Shown: piece by piece, positions 8,594 to 16,911 of the stretch
How the letters are laid out: each line of letters begins with the position of its first letter
How positions within the stretch are numbered: the stretch's first letter is position 1
Origin: Massilia sp. CF038
GTDB taxonomy: Bacteria > Pseudomonadota > Gammaproteobacteria > Burkholderiales > Burkholderiaceae_D
DNA length: 64,000 nt
NCBI RefSeq assembly: GCF_900129765.1
Contig: NZ_FQWU01000002.1
Coordinates: 1,550,001-1,614,000 of the forward strand
Reading direction: 5' to 3'
Notes under the pieces: generated by a model
Databases searched by the model: none
What the model saw: the letters and a program-made list of their open reading frames with translations, nothing else
What the model was told of the DNA's origin: nothing
Program-made: the position numbers and the translations under genes

Positions 8594-9823
8594 TCAGGCG
8601 TGCAAGAAGTCAAACAAGGTCAGGGCCACGACCTTGGTCGCACGGCGTAAATCTTCCAATGCCAGCTTCTCATCGGCCTTCTTCGCATTCGACTCGGGGA
8701 CGGTGCGGGGACCGGCGCCATACAGCACCGCAGGAATGCCCGCTTCGCCGTACAGGCGCGCGTCGGCATACAGCGGCGTGCCTTGCGCGATGATCTCTTC
8801 ACCAATCACGTCCCGACCATTTTTCTGCAGGCTCTCCACCAGCTTTTCCGATCCAGGCAAGGGTCGCAGCGCGTGCGACAGCAGCAGCCGTTTGATTTCC
8901 AGTCGAATTCCGGGTTCGCCCTTGACGGCATCTTCGATCAGCTTGCGCACCTGCGCTTCCACCGCCACCGGATCTTCATCCGGAATCATGCGGCGGTCCA
9001 TTTTCATGACTACTTTGCCCGGCACCACATTGGTATTGGTGCCGCCATCGATGCGGCCCACCAGCATGGTCGGCGAATCGATCCCCGCCACCTTGGATTT
9101 GATCTTTTTCAGTTCCGGCAGCTGGCCGTAAATCGCATTCAGAATCTTGTTCGCCGCCTGCAGGGCATCATGGCCGGTTTCCGGCATGGCGCCATGGCCG
9201 GACTTCCCGTGCACGGTAATTTCCAGCTGCAGACAGGCGTTATGCGCGGTGACGATGTTGTAGCTGAACCCCGCCGCAATCACAAAATCGGGCTTGGTGA
9301 GCTTTTGTTCCAGCAGCCAGCCTGGGCCCAGCAAGCCGCCAAATTCTTCGTCGTAGGTGAAGTGCAGTTCCAGCGCGCCCGTCAAAGGAACCCCCAGCGC
9401 TTCTAGCGCGCGCACGGCAAAAATGTAGGTCGAGAAATCGCACTTGGAGACGGCAGCGGCACGGCCATAAATATAGCCGTCTTCAATCACGCCACCATAC
9501 GGCGGCTTGGTCCAGCCTTCGCCCGGCGGCACCACGTCACCATGGGCGTTGAGTGCAACCGTGGGACCGCCAGCGCCGTAGGGCCGGCGGATAATCAGGT
9601 TGGTGATGCTCTCCATGCCATAGTCGCGCACCTGCTGTGTGGGCACCACGTGCTTTTCCGCCTGCCAGCCGAATGCTTCGACCATGTGCGCCACGGCGTC
9701 TGCATGCGGCGCGTTGTTGCCCGGCGGAGTATCCGTTGGGACCTGGATTACTTTCTGCAGAAAGGCGACCTGCTCATCGAAGTGCGCGTCAATCCAGGCT
9801 GTCAGTTGTTCTTTGGTTTGCAT
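8594..9823 (-). CDS. M20 family metallopeptidase (ArgE/DapE-like)
   Basis: A 409-residue cytosolic hydrolase. Zinc-site motifs are visible: NAHGDVVPPGEGW, Y-x-YGRAAAVSKCD and TYDEEFGG with the catalytic Glu pair, plus the dimerisation-domain HGKSGHGAMPETGHDA. It fits ArgE/DapE/ACY1 deacylases, which cut an acyl or carbamoyl amide bond. The start is ATG 9823 (MQTKEQLTAWID); the frame continues upstream to 10039 but overlaps the coding part of puuD. It lies eight bases after puuD on the same strand, so it probably takes part in purine or ureide nitrogen recovery. The true substrate is not shown by the sequence. Confidence 0.85.
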   Translation of the reverse strand: MQTKEQLTAWIDAHFDEQVAFLQKVIQVPTDTPPGNNAPHADAVAHMVEAFGWQAEKHVVPTQQVRDYGMESITNLIIRRPYGAGGPTVALNAHGDVVPPGEGWTKPPYGGVIEDGYIYGRAAAVSKCDFSTYIFAVRALEALGVPLTGALELHFTYDEEFGGLLGPGWLLEQKLTKPDFVIAAGFSYNIVTAHNACLQLEITVHGKSGHGAMPETGHDALQAANKILNAIYGQLPELKKIKSKVAGIDSPTMLVGRIDGGTNTNVVPGKVVMKMDRRMIPDEDPVAVEAQVRKLIEDAVKGEPGIRLEIKRLLLSHALRPLPGSEKLVESLQKNGRDVIGEEIIAQGTPLYADARLYGEAGIPAVLYGAGPRTVPESNAKKADEKLALEDLRRATKVVALTLFDFLHA

Positions 9824-9831
9824 CGTGAGTC

Positions 9832-11049
9832 CTATTTTGCGCCGCCTTCGAACCAGGCGGCTACCTGGGCGCGTTCGGCGTCGGTCATGTTGGTCAGGTT
9901 CGCGATCGGCATCGCTTTGAGCTGCACCGATTGCTGATAAATACGCGGCGCGTTCTGGCGAATCAGCGCTTCGCTGTCGAGCATCACACCGGCCGGCGCG
10001 CTGGCAAAACCAGGCTGGGTTGGATGCGCGGCGTGGCACGACACGCAGCGCTGGCCGATAATGGTCTGCACCTGGGCAAACTGCGCCGCGTGATCAACTC
10101 CCGCCACGGCTGCAGCAGGTGCTTTGGGTGCAATCGCCACCGCCACGGCGGCCAGCAGCGCAACTCCGGCGAGCGGATAGCGCCACTCGACGCGGCCACG
10201 ATGCCGCAAATTGAAGAAGTGGCGGATCAGCACGCCGGCCGCCATGATCACCGCCAGCACCGCCCACGCATGTTCGTGCCGATAGGTCATGGCGTAGTGA
10301 TTGCTGATCATGATGAACAGCACCGGCAACGTGAAGTAATTGTTATGCACGCTGCGTTGCTTGGCCTTCTGGCCGTGAATCGGATCCGGCTTCTGGCCCG
10401 CCATCATGGCCGCAACCATCTTGCGCTGGCCGGGAATGATCAGCATCAGAACGTTCGCCACCATCATGGTGCCGATCATCCCACCCACATGGATATAGGC
10501 GGCGCGGCCGCTCAGGTAATGCGTCAGCAGATACGCGCTGCCGACCAAAAAGCCGAACATGACAACGCCAAACGCCAGATCGTGCTGGCCAAGTTTGGAG
10601 CGGCACAGCAGATCGTAGACGGTCCAGCCGATCACCAGGCTGCCCAGTCCCAGGCCGACTGCCTGCAGGCTGCTCAGGTCTGCCACCGATTTATCGACCA
10701 TCATTGCTTGCGCATTGAAGTAGTAGACGATGGTCAGCAGTGCAAAGCCGGACAGCCAGGTCGAATATGCCTCCCACTTGAACCAGTGCAGTTCCTTGGG
10801 CAGTTCGGCAGGCGCCACCAGATATTTTTGCGGGTTGTAGAAGCCGCCCCCGTGCACCGCCCACAGTTCGCCCGACACGCCTTTTTCGGCCAGGTCCGAA
10901 CCAGGCGCCGGTGGGCGAATTGTGTTATCGAGCCAGACAAAATAGAACGAGGCGCCGATCCAGGCGATCCCGGTGATCACGTGCAGCCAGCGCAGCAGCA
11001 GGTTGCACCATTCGAGCAGATAGGGGGTCAGGTGGCCAAACACTTCCAT
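9832..11049 (-). CDS. puuD: Urate hydroxylase PuuD with cytochrome c domain
   Basis: A 405-residue membrane protein. Residues 1-300 form about eight membrane helices (LLEWCNLLLRWLHVITGIAWIG near the start). The C-terminal ~90 residues are a cytochrome c domain with CVSCH at 335-339 and a later MPIANLT likely to supply the distal Met ligand. This matches the membrane-bound urate oxidase family (PuuD), which oxidises urate to 5-hydroxyisourate and passes electrons to the respiratory chain instead of making hydrogen peroxide. The M20 peptidase gene follows, a LysR regulator is divergent, and the uraD-allC fusion lies 2.2 kb away, so the urate route is grouped here. Confidence 0.93.
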   Translation of the reverse strand: MEVFGHLTPYLLEWCNLLLRWLHVITGIAWIGASFYFVWLDNTIRPPAPGSDLAEKGVSGELWAVHGGGFYNPQKYLVAPAELPKELHWFKWEAYSTWLSGFALLTIVYYFNAQAMMVDKSVADLSSLQAVGLGLGSLVIGWTVYDLLCRSKLGQHDLAFGVVMFGFLVGSAYLLTHYLSGRAAYIHVGGMIGTMMVANVLMLIIPGQRKMVAAMMAGQKPDPIHGQKAKQRSVHNNYFTLPVLFIMISNHYAMTYRHEHAWAVLAVIMAAGVLIRHFFNLRHRGRVEWRYPLAGVALLAAVAVAIAPKAPAAAVAGVDHAAQFAQVQTIIGQRCVSCHAAHPTQPGFASAPAGVMLDSEALIRQNAPRIYQQSVQLKAMPIANLTNMTDAERAQVAAWFEGGAK

Positions 11050-11136
11050 GGGTTTCCTTGTTGCGGGCGCGACGACAATAGTGGGGCGAATTTATCCAAG
11101 ATAGCTTGATTCGTCGCCCTCGACATGAAAAATCGC

Positions 11137-11165
11137 GTATATTCAACATACTTGATTGAATATAC
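11137..11165. promoter_or_regulatory. Inverted repeat in the puuD / lysR divergent promoter
   Basis: Exact 10-base arms GTATATTCAA and TTGAATATAC are separated by nine bases. The element sits between puuD (start 11049) and the LysR gene (ATG 11174). LysR proteins usually bind dyads of this kind (T-N11-A within) between their own gene and a divergent target, so this is a good candidate operator. It also overlaps the upstream TTG at 11156, arguing against that start. Confidence 0.6.
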
Positions 11166-11173
11166 AACACAGA

Positions 11174-12112
11174 ATGGCCAGCCTTCCCCAACACCTCGAC
11201 CTGCACCTGATCCGCATCCTTTACCTGCTGCTGGTCGAAAAGAACGTTTCACGCGTCGCCCTCAAGCTCAATCAGCCGCAACCCTCCATCTCGGCTTCAC
11301 TGCGCAAGCTGCGCGAGCTGACGGGCGACCCGCTGCTGGTGCGTGGCGCACGCGGCATGGTGCCGACCCAGCATGGCGAAAGCCTGCTCAAGCCGGCCAA
11401 GCGCATTCTCGACGAGACGGAGAGCCTGTTCGTTAAAAAATCGCCCTTCGTTCCACAGGAAGAAGCACGCATTTTTCATATTGCCGCTCCCGATTACCTG
11501 GATAGCCAGTTCCTGCCCAATGTGGTGGCCGCCCTGCGCCGCGGCTCGCCCAACAGCCGCGTGGTCATTCACAGCCTGGGCCCGGGTGTCGACTACATCC
11601 GCATGCTCTCTGATGGCGACATGGATCTGGTCATCGCCAACTGGGACGAGCCCCCAGCGCACCTGCACATTTCCAAGCTGTTTGAAGATCCCATTATCTG
11701 CACCATGCGCGCCGACAGCCCGTATGCCAAGCGCACCGCCAGCGACGCGATGACGATCGAGGATTATCTGAGCCTGCCGCATGTTGCGCCCTCGCAGATG
11801 CTGCCGGGGTATCACGGGGTAATCGATTCCTTCCTTGAACGCCAGGGCATGCAGCGCAAGGTGGCAGTGGAGTCCGCGTACTTCGGGCTGATCCCGTACA
11901 TGCTGACGCAGACCGATCTGGTGCTCACAACCGGGCGCCAGTTCATGCGGTTTTACGAAAAGACGCTGCCGCTCAAAACCTTTACGGTGCCAGTGAAATT
12001 CCCGCCAATGCGCTTCTACCAGTTATGGCACGAGCGGGTGCATCAGGCGCCCGAGCACAAATGGCTGCGCGACCAGGTCAGCGCGGCAGCGAAGGCGCTG
12101 GTGCAGCGCTAA
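11174..12112 (+). CDS. LysR-type transcriptional regulator
   Basis: A 312-residue regulator with an N-terminal winged helix (LHLIRILYLLLVEKNVSRVALKLNQPQPSISASLRKLRELTGDPLLV is split by the typical LysR turn) and a C-terminal substrate-binding region. ATG 11174 is chosen because the TTG at 11156 lies inside the inverted-repeat operator. The LysR recognition helix and the following GARGMVPTQHGESLL match the NodD/LinR-like branch. It is divergent from puuD, so it probably controls that gene in response to urate or a derivative, in the usual LysR manner. Confidence 0.9.
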   Translation: MASLPQHLDLHLIRILYLLLVEKNVSRVALKLNQPQPSISASLRKLRELTGDPLLVRGARGMVPTQHGESLLKPAKRILDETESLFVKKSPFVPQEEARIFHIAAPDYLDSQFLPNVVAALRRGSPNSRVVIHSLGPGVDYIRMLSDGDMDLVIANWDEPPAHLHISKLFEDPIICTMRADSPYAKRTASDAMTIEDYLSLPHVAPSQMLPGYHGVIDSFLERQGMQRKVAVESAYFGLIPYMLTQTDLVLTTGRQFMRFYEKTLPLKTFTVPVKFPPMRFYQLWHERVHQAPEHKWLRDQVSAAAKALVQR

Positions 12113-12131
12113 GCGCATAGATTCGAACGAT

Positions 12132-12149
12132 CAGGGCACAAGTGCCCTG
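12132..12149. other. Short hairpin after the LysR gene
   Basis: CAGGGCAC-AA-GTGCCCTG is a perfect 8-bp inverted repeat 20 bases after the LysR stop. There is no U-tract, so a terminator role is only possible. Confidence 0.3.
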
Positions 12150-12224
12150 CACGTCTGGATGTCGCTATCCCGGTTGTTACAGGGCGACGAAAACCATGCC
12201 ATCCGCCGCGTCGGCTGATTGATC

Positions 12225-12347
12225 TCAGGCGACCCTGGCCTCGCGTACCCAACGCTTGTTCACGTGCTTTGTTCCGTCCATGGATTCTTGCACAAACGTT
12301 TCGGTGATTTCATCGTGACGACGCGGTCCAGCGCAAAAATCAGGCAT
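12225..12347 (-). CDS. Possible 40-residue ORF downstream of cdiI
   Basis: A 40-codon frame starts with an ATG that overlaps the stop of the immunity gene (ATGCCTGA) and ends at 12225. The peptide is polar (HDEITETFVQES, then a basic KRWVREARVA tail) and has codon use compatible with coding. It may be a small coupled protein or the leftover tail of a lost gene. No family is recognised and chance is not excluded. Confidence 0.25.
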   Translation of the reverse strand: MPDFCAGPRRHDEITETFVQESMDGTKHVNKRWVREARVA

Positions 12348-12750
12348 CAAACTCGGCAATTGCTTCCGCTATCGCTTCCGCTAAAGTCTTCGCGTCAATG
12401 TCGTCCAGCTGATGTAATGCTGCCGTCGCCTGTATGAGAACGCTTCTGGCCCGCGCTTTCAGGGCGGGATTTTCAATATAGAAGACCTTACTTGCTCTCA
12501 AAACATTGCACAGTAAATCTCCTTTGAAATGCATCCCTTCGCAAAACAGATGTTGCTCAAGCCTGTTTAAAGCCATTGGCAGAAGAAAAACCAGGCCAAT
12601 ATCCTGCCCGATACATAGGCGCAAATCCTCAATGGAAAAGCTCCTGATGTCTTTATATCTGAGTGAAGCAATACGTTGCATCATCGGCGAGGCGTCAGCA
12701 GGCGCCGTCCCCCAATCATCCGATTCCAATTCACACAGAGAATTTTTCAC
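12340..12750 (-). CDS. Contact-dependent growth inhibition immunity protein, CdiI type (orphan)
   Basis: A 136-residue acidic, soluble protein starting at GTG 12750, with AGG about ten bases upstream. The pattern LESDDWG, RIASLRYKDIRSFSIEDLRL, IGQDIGLVFLLPMALNRL and EGMHFKGDLLCNVL matches the CdiI family of immunity proteins, whose hallmark is 'edLR-lIgQ-iGL-yLiplAl' followed by 'GDLL'. These bind and neutralise the C-terminal toxin of a CdiA-like exoprotein or related polymorphic toxin. No toxin, TpsB transporter or Rhs gene is present nearby. The gene is AT-richer than its neighbours and has a different codon mix, so horizontal gain or a relic of a larger locus is likely. Confidence 0.75.
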   Translation of the reverse strand: MKNSLCELESDDWGTAPADASPMMQRIASLRYKDIRSFSIEDLRLCIGQDIGLVFLLPMALNRLEQHLFCEGMHFKGDLLCNVLRASKVFYIENPALKARARSVLIQATAALHQLDDIDAKTLAEAIAEAIAEFDA

Positions 12751-13223
12751 AAAAAATTACCTGAAATTTTCATTGTCAATGTGCCCAGTTATATCCCCTC
12801 ACCAGCGCCAATCAAGGCCTCGGCTTTTCCGAGATTCGATCATTGCTGGCGGAATGCCGGGCGAGGGAGCTCGTTCACAGAAATGCATTTGCCATTGTAC
12901 TGCTCAACATTGTTGTAAATGCGGCAGTAAAGCCGCTTGACGTCCCGTCGCGCGAAAACGTACTCTCTGCGCGCAAAATCGTGCGCAAATCGTGCGGTCG
13001 CGAGGGCGATGCGTGCAAATGCGCAAGGGTCTCGAGAGGTCGCGTCGGAAATCGTGTGAATGCGCGCGATTTTGCGGAAGGGCGCAGTAATCGCCTTCCC
13101 CTCGCCAGCCGCGAAGCAGCCAGCAGCGCGGAAATCGTGCGCATAGGCCTTATCAGGAATACGATATACCTGCACTACTTCCTGGCAGTATGATCCAATC
13201 TGGCAAGATAGGATACCCACACC
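12751..13223. other. Intergenic stretch with clustered 15-bp repeats
   Basis: No convincing gene is seen here. The first ~100 bases are AT-rich (promoter side of cdiI). Bases 12960-13146 contain repeated copies of a motif close to GCGCAAAATCGTGCGC: two overlapping copies at 12971 and 12983, related GGAAATCGTG copies near 13047 and 13130, and an inverted copy at 13061-13077. A small hairpin GCGGC-AGTAAA-GCCGC lies at 12921-12936. The promoter of uraD-allC should be in the last 80 bases. Confidence 0.5.
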
Positions 13224-14978
13224 ATGACCACACTGACGGACCTGAACAGCTGCCCTGCGGCCGATTTCATTGCCACCTTGCACGGCATCTACGAGCATTC
13301 GCCCTGGATTCCCGAGCGCGTCGCGGCGCAGCGGCCGTTTGCCACGCTGGCCGCGCTCAAGTTCGCGTTGCAGGAAGTGGTGAGTAGTGCCAGCATTGAC
13401 GAGCAGCTTGGCTTGATCCGCGCCCATCCCGAGCTAGCCGGCAAGACGGCCATCGCTGGCCAGCTGACTGCCGAATCGACCCTCGAACAGGCCAAATCGG
13501 GGTTGAACCTGTGCAGCGCCGCCGAATACGCCACGCTGCATCAGCTCAATGCCGACTACAACGCCAAATTTGGATTCCCCTTCATCCTTGCGGTCAAAGG
13601 ACCCGATGGCCAGGGCCTCACGCGCCAGAGCATCATTGATACCTTCACGCGCCGGCTGCAGCATCAGCGCGCCGACGAAATGGCGGAGTGCCTGCGCCAG
13701 ATCCATCGCATCGCCGAACTGCGCCTGAATGACCTGCTCAAGGTCACGCCCGATTTTGGCCCGATGCTGATGCACTGGAGCGAGACCATCGGTGCCTGGA
13801 GCGAAATGGAAGACGGCCTGACATGCTCTTACATGACGAGCGTGCACCGCCGCACCGCCGGCCAGCTGGCCGACTGGATGCGCGAAGCTGGCATGCAAGT
13901 CCACATTGACGCGGTCGGCAATGTGACGGGGCGCTATCTCGCGGCCGATGCGAACGCACTAACCCTCATGACCGGCTCGCACTACGACACCGTGCGCGAC
14001 GGCGGCAAATACGATGGCCGCCTCGGCATCCTGCTGCCGATCGCCCTCGCGCGCCACCTCAACGAGCGTGGCGAGCGCCTTCCCTTCCACCTGGAGGTAG
14101 TCGGCTTTGCGGAAGAAGAAGGGGTGCGCTTCAAAAGCACCTTCCTTGGAAGTAATGCGATCACCGGCCGCTTCGACGCAACGCTGCTGGAGCGGCTCGA
14201 CGCCGATGGCATCAGCATGCGTCAGGCGCTGGCCGATGCCGGCCACGATCCTGCGGCAATCAGCGCCATTGCGCGCGACCCTGCCAGGCTGCTTGGCTTT
14301 GTGGAAGTCCATATCGAACAAGGACCGGTGCTGCTCGAACGCGGTCTGGCCGCTGGCGTGGTCACGGCGATCGCCGGCAGCTCGCGCTATCTGGTGAACC
14401 TGACCGGGCTGGCCAGCCACGCAGGCACTACCCCGATGAACATGCGCAAGGACGCCGCAGCTGCTGCGGCCGAAATCGTGCTGCTGGTGGAGCAGCGCTG
14501 CAGCCAGGCGCCTTCGCTGGTGGGCACCGTCGGGCAGCTGCAGGTGCCCAATGGTTCGGTCAATGTCATCCCGGGCCACTGTCAGCTGTCGCTTGATATT
14601 CGCGCAGCCGATGACGCGGTGCGGCTGGCTGCCGTCAAGGACATCCTGGACGGCATTGGCGCAATCGCCGCGCGGCGTCAGGTCACCTTCGCGATCGAGC
14701 AGATTGTGTCCGCCGCTGCCGCACCTTGCGCGCCGTGGCTGATGGACCAGCTGGGCGCGGCCGTGCAGCGCGCAGGACTACCGCGTTACGACCTGCCTTC
14801 CGGCGCCGGGCACGATGCGATGGCCATGGCTGCCATTACCGACGTCGCCATGCTGTTTGTCCGCTGCGGTAACGGCGGCATCAGTCATAACCGGCTTGAG
14901 ACCATGACTGCGGACGATGCCGAACTGGCGGCCCAGGTCATGCTGGACTTCCTGCGCAGCTTCCGCCCTCAGGCCTGA
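13224..14978 (+). CDS. uraD/allC: Fused OHCU decarboxylase / allantoate amidohydrolase
   Basis: A 584-residue two-domain enzyme. Residues 1-170 are a 2-oxo-4-hydroxy-4-carboxy-5-ureidoimidazoline decarboxylase, with RAHPELAGK (catalytic His68) and KFGFPFI near 115-121. Residues ~172-584 are an M20 amidohydrolase of the allantoate/carbamoylase type, with GSHYDTVRDGGKYDG, FAEEEGVRF, HIEQGPVLE and the dimer-domain SHAGTTPMNMRKDA. UraD makes S-allantoin from the product of 5-hydroxyisourate hydrolysis; the second domain removes ureide nitrogen from allantoate. The two activities are separated by the allantoinase step, so the fusion is not direct channelling. No uraH or allantoinase is in the window. 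The start ATG 13224 follows GGATACCCACACC; the ribosome site is weak. Confidence 0.9.
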   Translation: MTTLTDLNSCPAADFIATLHGIYEHSPWIPERVAAQRPFATLAALKFALQEVVSSASIDEQLGLIRAHPELAGKTAIAGQLTAESTLEQAKSGLNLCSAAEYATLHQLNADYNAKFGFPFILAVKGPDGQGLTRQSIIDTFTRRLQHQRADEMAECLRQIHRIAELRLNDLLKVTPDFGPMLMHWSETIGAWSEMEDGLTCSYMTSVHRRTAGQLADWMREAGMQVHIDAVGNVTGRYLAADANALTLMTGSHYDTVRDGGKYDGRLGILLPIALARHLNERGERLPFHLEVVGFAEEEGVRFKSTFLGSNAITGRFDATLLERLDADGISMRQALADAGHDPAAISAIARDPARLLGFVEVHIEQGPVLLERGLAAGVVTAIAGSSRYLVNLTGLASHAGTTPMNMRKDAAAAAAEIVLLVEQRCSQAPSLVGTVGQLQVPNGSVNVIPGHCQLSLDIRAADDAVRLAAVKDILDGIGAIAARRQVTFAIEQIVSAAAAPCAPWLMDQLGAAVQRAGLPRYDLPSGAGHDAMAMAAITDVAMLFVRCGNGGISHNRLETMTADDAELAAQVMLDFLRSFRPQA

Positions 14979-15013
14979 GTCAGCACTCACGGCGAACGAG
15001 ACTCCAACCCACT

Positions 15014-15480
15014 ACATCGCACTCGCGGAGGCGGGTGCCCATGCCATGCACCCGAATCCGGTGACGTGGCATAGGCCCCCGCCTTCGCGAGGGCGATGTA
15101 GTGGCGGCTCTGGCCTACCTGCGCCTGATACCCAGGTCGTGCTCGACTTACTGAAGCCAGGGTCCCGACTGACCGCGACCACATCGCACTCGCGCAGGCG
15201 GGTGCCCATGCCATGCGCCCGAAGCCGGAGACGTGGTATAGGCCCCCGCCTTCGCGAGGGCGATGTGCGGCGGCTCTCGGCCTTCGTGCGCCAAGTACCC
15301 AGGTCATGCTCGACTTACTTCGCAGCCTGAGACCGGACTGACGGCGACCACATCGCACTCGCGCAGGCGGGTGCCTATGCCATGCGCCCGAAGCCGGGGA
15401 CTTGGCATGCCCCCCCCGCCTTCACGAGGGCGATGTGCGGCGGCTCTCGGCCTGGTGCTCGAAGCTGAGGGATTCGACCG
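15014..15480. repeat. Three tandem ~168-bp units, each with an 86-bp inverted repeat and an allC 3'-end relic
   Basis: Inverted-repeat units lie at 15014-15099, 15181-15266 and 15350-15436. Each opens ACATCGC(A)CTCGCG and closes CGCGAGGGCGATGT, with arms of about 22 bases. The linkers between them (from 15131 and 15298) read CCCAGGTC(A/G)TGCTCGACTTACT and resemble the last codons of the preceding gene (CCCAGGTCATGCTGGACTTC at 14932). In frame the second linker would spell TQVMLDLLRSLRPD then stop, against AQVMLDFLRSFRPQA in the gene. The array therefore grew by duplicating the gene end together with the palindrome. Confidence 0.85.
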
Positions 15481-15590
15481 AACGACGACATTTGAGGCCC
15501 TTTTACGACGCGTGATAGGACAAACCATGACTCGAAAGTTGCATTATGGTATCTTGACCGCATGTAGCACTACACCTAGTCAGGCTGACC

Positions 15591-16907
15591 ATGGCAAGTG
15601 ACAGCACCTGCTTCAGCGGTAACGCGGACGACATCAGCTCGCTGCTGCTGGCGCTCGCCACCAGCGGCACCGGTGTCTGGGACCGCGATATCCGTTCGGG
15701 CCGAATTGTTTACTCGGCTGCCTGGAAAGCCATACTCGGTTACCGCGAAGATGAAATCGGCGACCGCATCGAAGAAAGCTACACCCGCGTGCATCCCGAC
15801 GATCTAGCCGGAGTGCGCGCCAAGATCCAATCCCATTTCGACGGGCAGACGCCAACCTACGAAGTCGAACATCGTCTGCGCTGCAAGGACGGCCACTACA
15901 AGTGGGTTCTAAGCCGCGGCAAGGTTGTCGAGCGCGATCCGGATGGAACGCCTCTGCGCATGACCGGCACCACCACCGACATCTCGGACACGGTCGCCCT
16001 GTCGGAACAGCTGCGCCGCAGCGCCGAATTGTTGACCCACCTGACCGACGAAGTCCCGGGCCTCGTGTACCAATACTGCCTGCGCCCCGACGGACACGCC
16101 AGCTTCCCCTATGCCAGCGCCGGCATGCGCGCCATATTCGGGACCAACCCGGCGCTGGCTGCAATCGATGCCGTGCACGCGGAATCGGCCATCCATCCGG
16201 ACGACATTGAAGCCTATCGCAACTCGCTGGCCCAATCGGCGCACACGCTCGGACGCTGGCACATGGAGTTTCGCGTGCAGCTCCCTGGCGAAGGTCTGCG
16301 CTGGCATGAAGCGCAGGCACGCCCGTGCCGCCTTGAAAATGGCAGCACCGTGTGGCACGGCTTTATCGCCGATATCACCGCGCACAAGGAGCTGGAACAG
16401 CGCCTGGTCGACGCTGCCGCGACCGACTTCCTTACGGGATTGCCGAACCGGCGCGCCATCATGGCGCGCATGGAGCAGGAACTGGCGCGGGTGCAGCGCG
16501 ACCCGCATATTCTGTCTGCGGTGTTGATGTTTGACCTGGACTACTTCAAAAACATCAATGACCACTACGGCCACCCCACGGGCGACGAAGTCCTCAAGCA
16601 CTTTGCCGGCGTTTTGCAGCTGGAGTTGCGCAAGGTCGATTCCGTGGGGCGCATCGGCGGCGAAGAATTTGTCATCCTGCTGTGCGGGGCCGATCTGGAA
16701 GACGCCACCCGATTTGCCGAGCGCGTTCGCCAGCGTTTGCATTCTGATCCCATGCCCTTTGGCGACACCTGCCTGCCCGTTACCGTCAGCATTGGCGTGG
16801 CCGCGATGCTAAGCGAGGATCACTGCGCCGACAACGCCTTGTCGCGCGCTGACGCGGCCCTGTACCGCGCCAAGCAGCGCGGCCGCAACCGCGTCGAAGT
16901 CGCCTAG
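15591..16907 (+). CDS. Diguanylate cyclase with two PAS domains
   Basis: A 438-residue signalling protein with no membrane segment. Residues ~15-145 and ~150-270 are PAS folds (VWDRDIRSGRIVYSAAWKAILGY, then VPGLVYQYCLRPDG). The GGDEF domain follows, with active-site GGEEF at 356-360, VLMFDLDYFKNINDHYGH and an intact inhibitory I-site RKVD at 347-350, five residues before GGEEF. It should make cyclic di-GMP and be product-inhibited. The ATG at 15591 is the first good start after the tandem repeats; the 150 bases upstream hold its promoter. Gene neighbours do not show what signal it senses. Confidence 0.92.
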   Translation: MASDSTCFSGNADDISSLLLALATSGTGVWDRDIRSGRIVYSAAWKAILGYREDEIGDRIEESYTRVHPDDLAGVRAKIQSHFDGQTPTYEVEHRLRCKDGHYKWVLSRGKVVERDPDGTPLRMTGTTTDISDTVALSEQLRRSAELLTHLTDEVPGLVYQYCLRPDGHASFPYASAGMRAIFGTNPALAAIDAVHAESAIHPDDIEAYRNSLAQSAHTLGRWHMEFRVQLPGEGLRWHEAQARPCRLENGSTVWHGFIADITAHKELEQRLVDAAATDFLTGLPNRRAIMARMEQELARVQRDPHILSAVLMFDLDYFKNINDHYGHPTGDEVLKHFAGVLQLELRKVDSVGRIGGEEFVILLCGADLEDATRFAERVRQRLHSDPMPFGDTCLPVTVSIGVAAMLSEDHCADNALSRADAALYRAKQRGRNRVEVA

Positions 16908-16911
16908 GCTA

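Noticed and set aside
9823-10039. Upstream extension of the M20 peptidase into puuD
   Set aside because: The extension overlaps the cytochrome c domain coding region, and ATG 9823 begins the family-typical sequence.
12843-13193. A 116-codon frame in the repeat-rich gap
   Set aside because: No ribosome site, no family, and it is made from the clustered repeated words; judged non-coding.
15014-15480. Tandem units considered as a CRISPR array
   Set aside because: The period is about 168 bases, only three copies exist, and the units contain palindromes and a gene-end relic, not short repeats with unique spacers; no cas gene is near.
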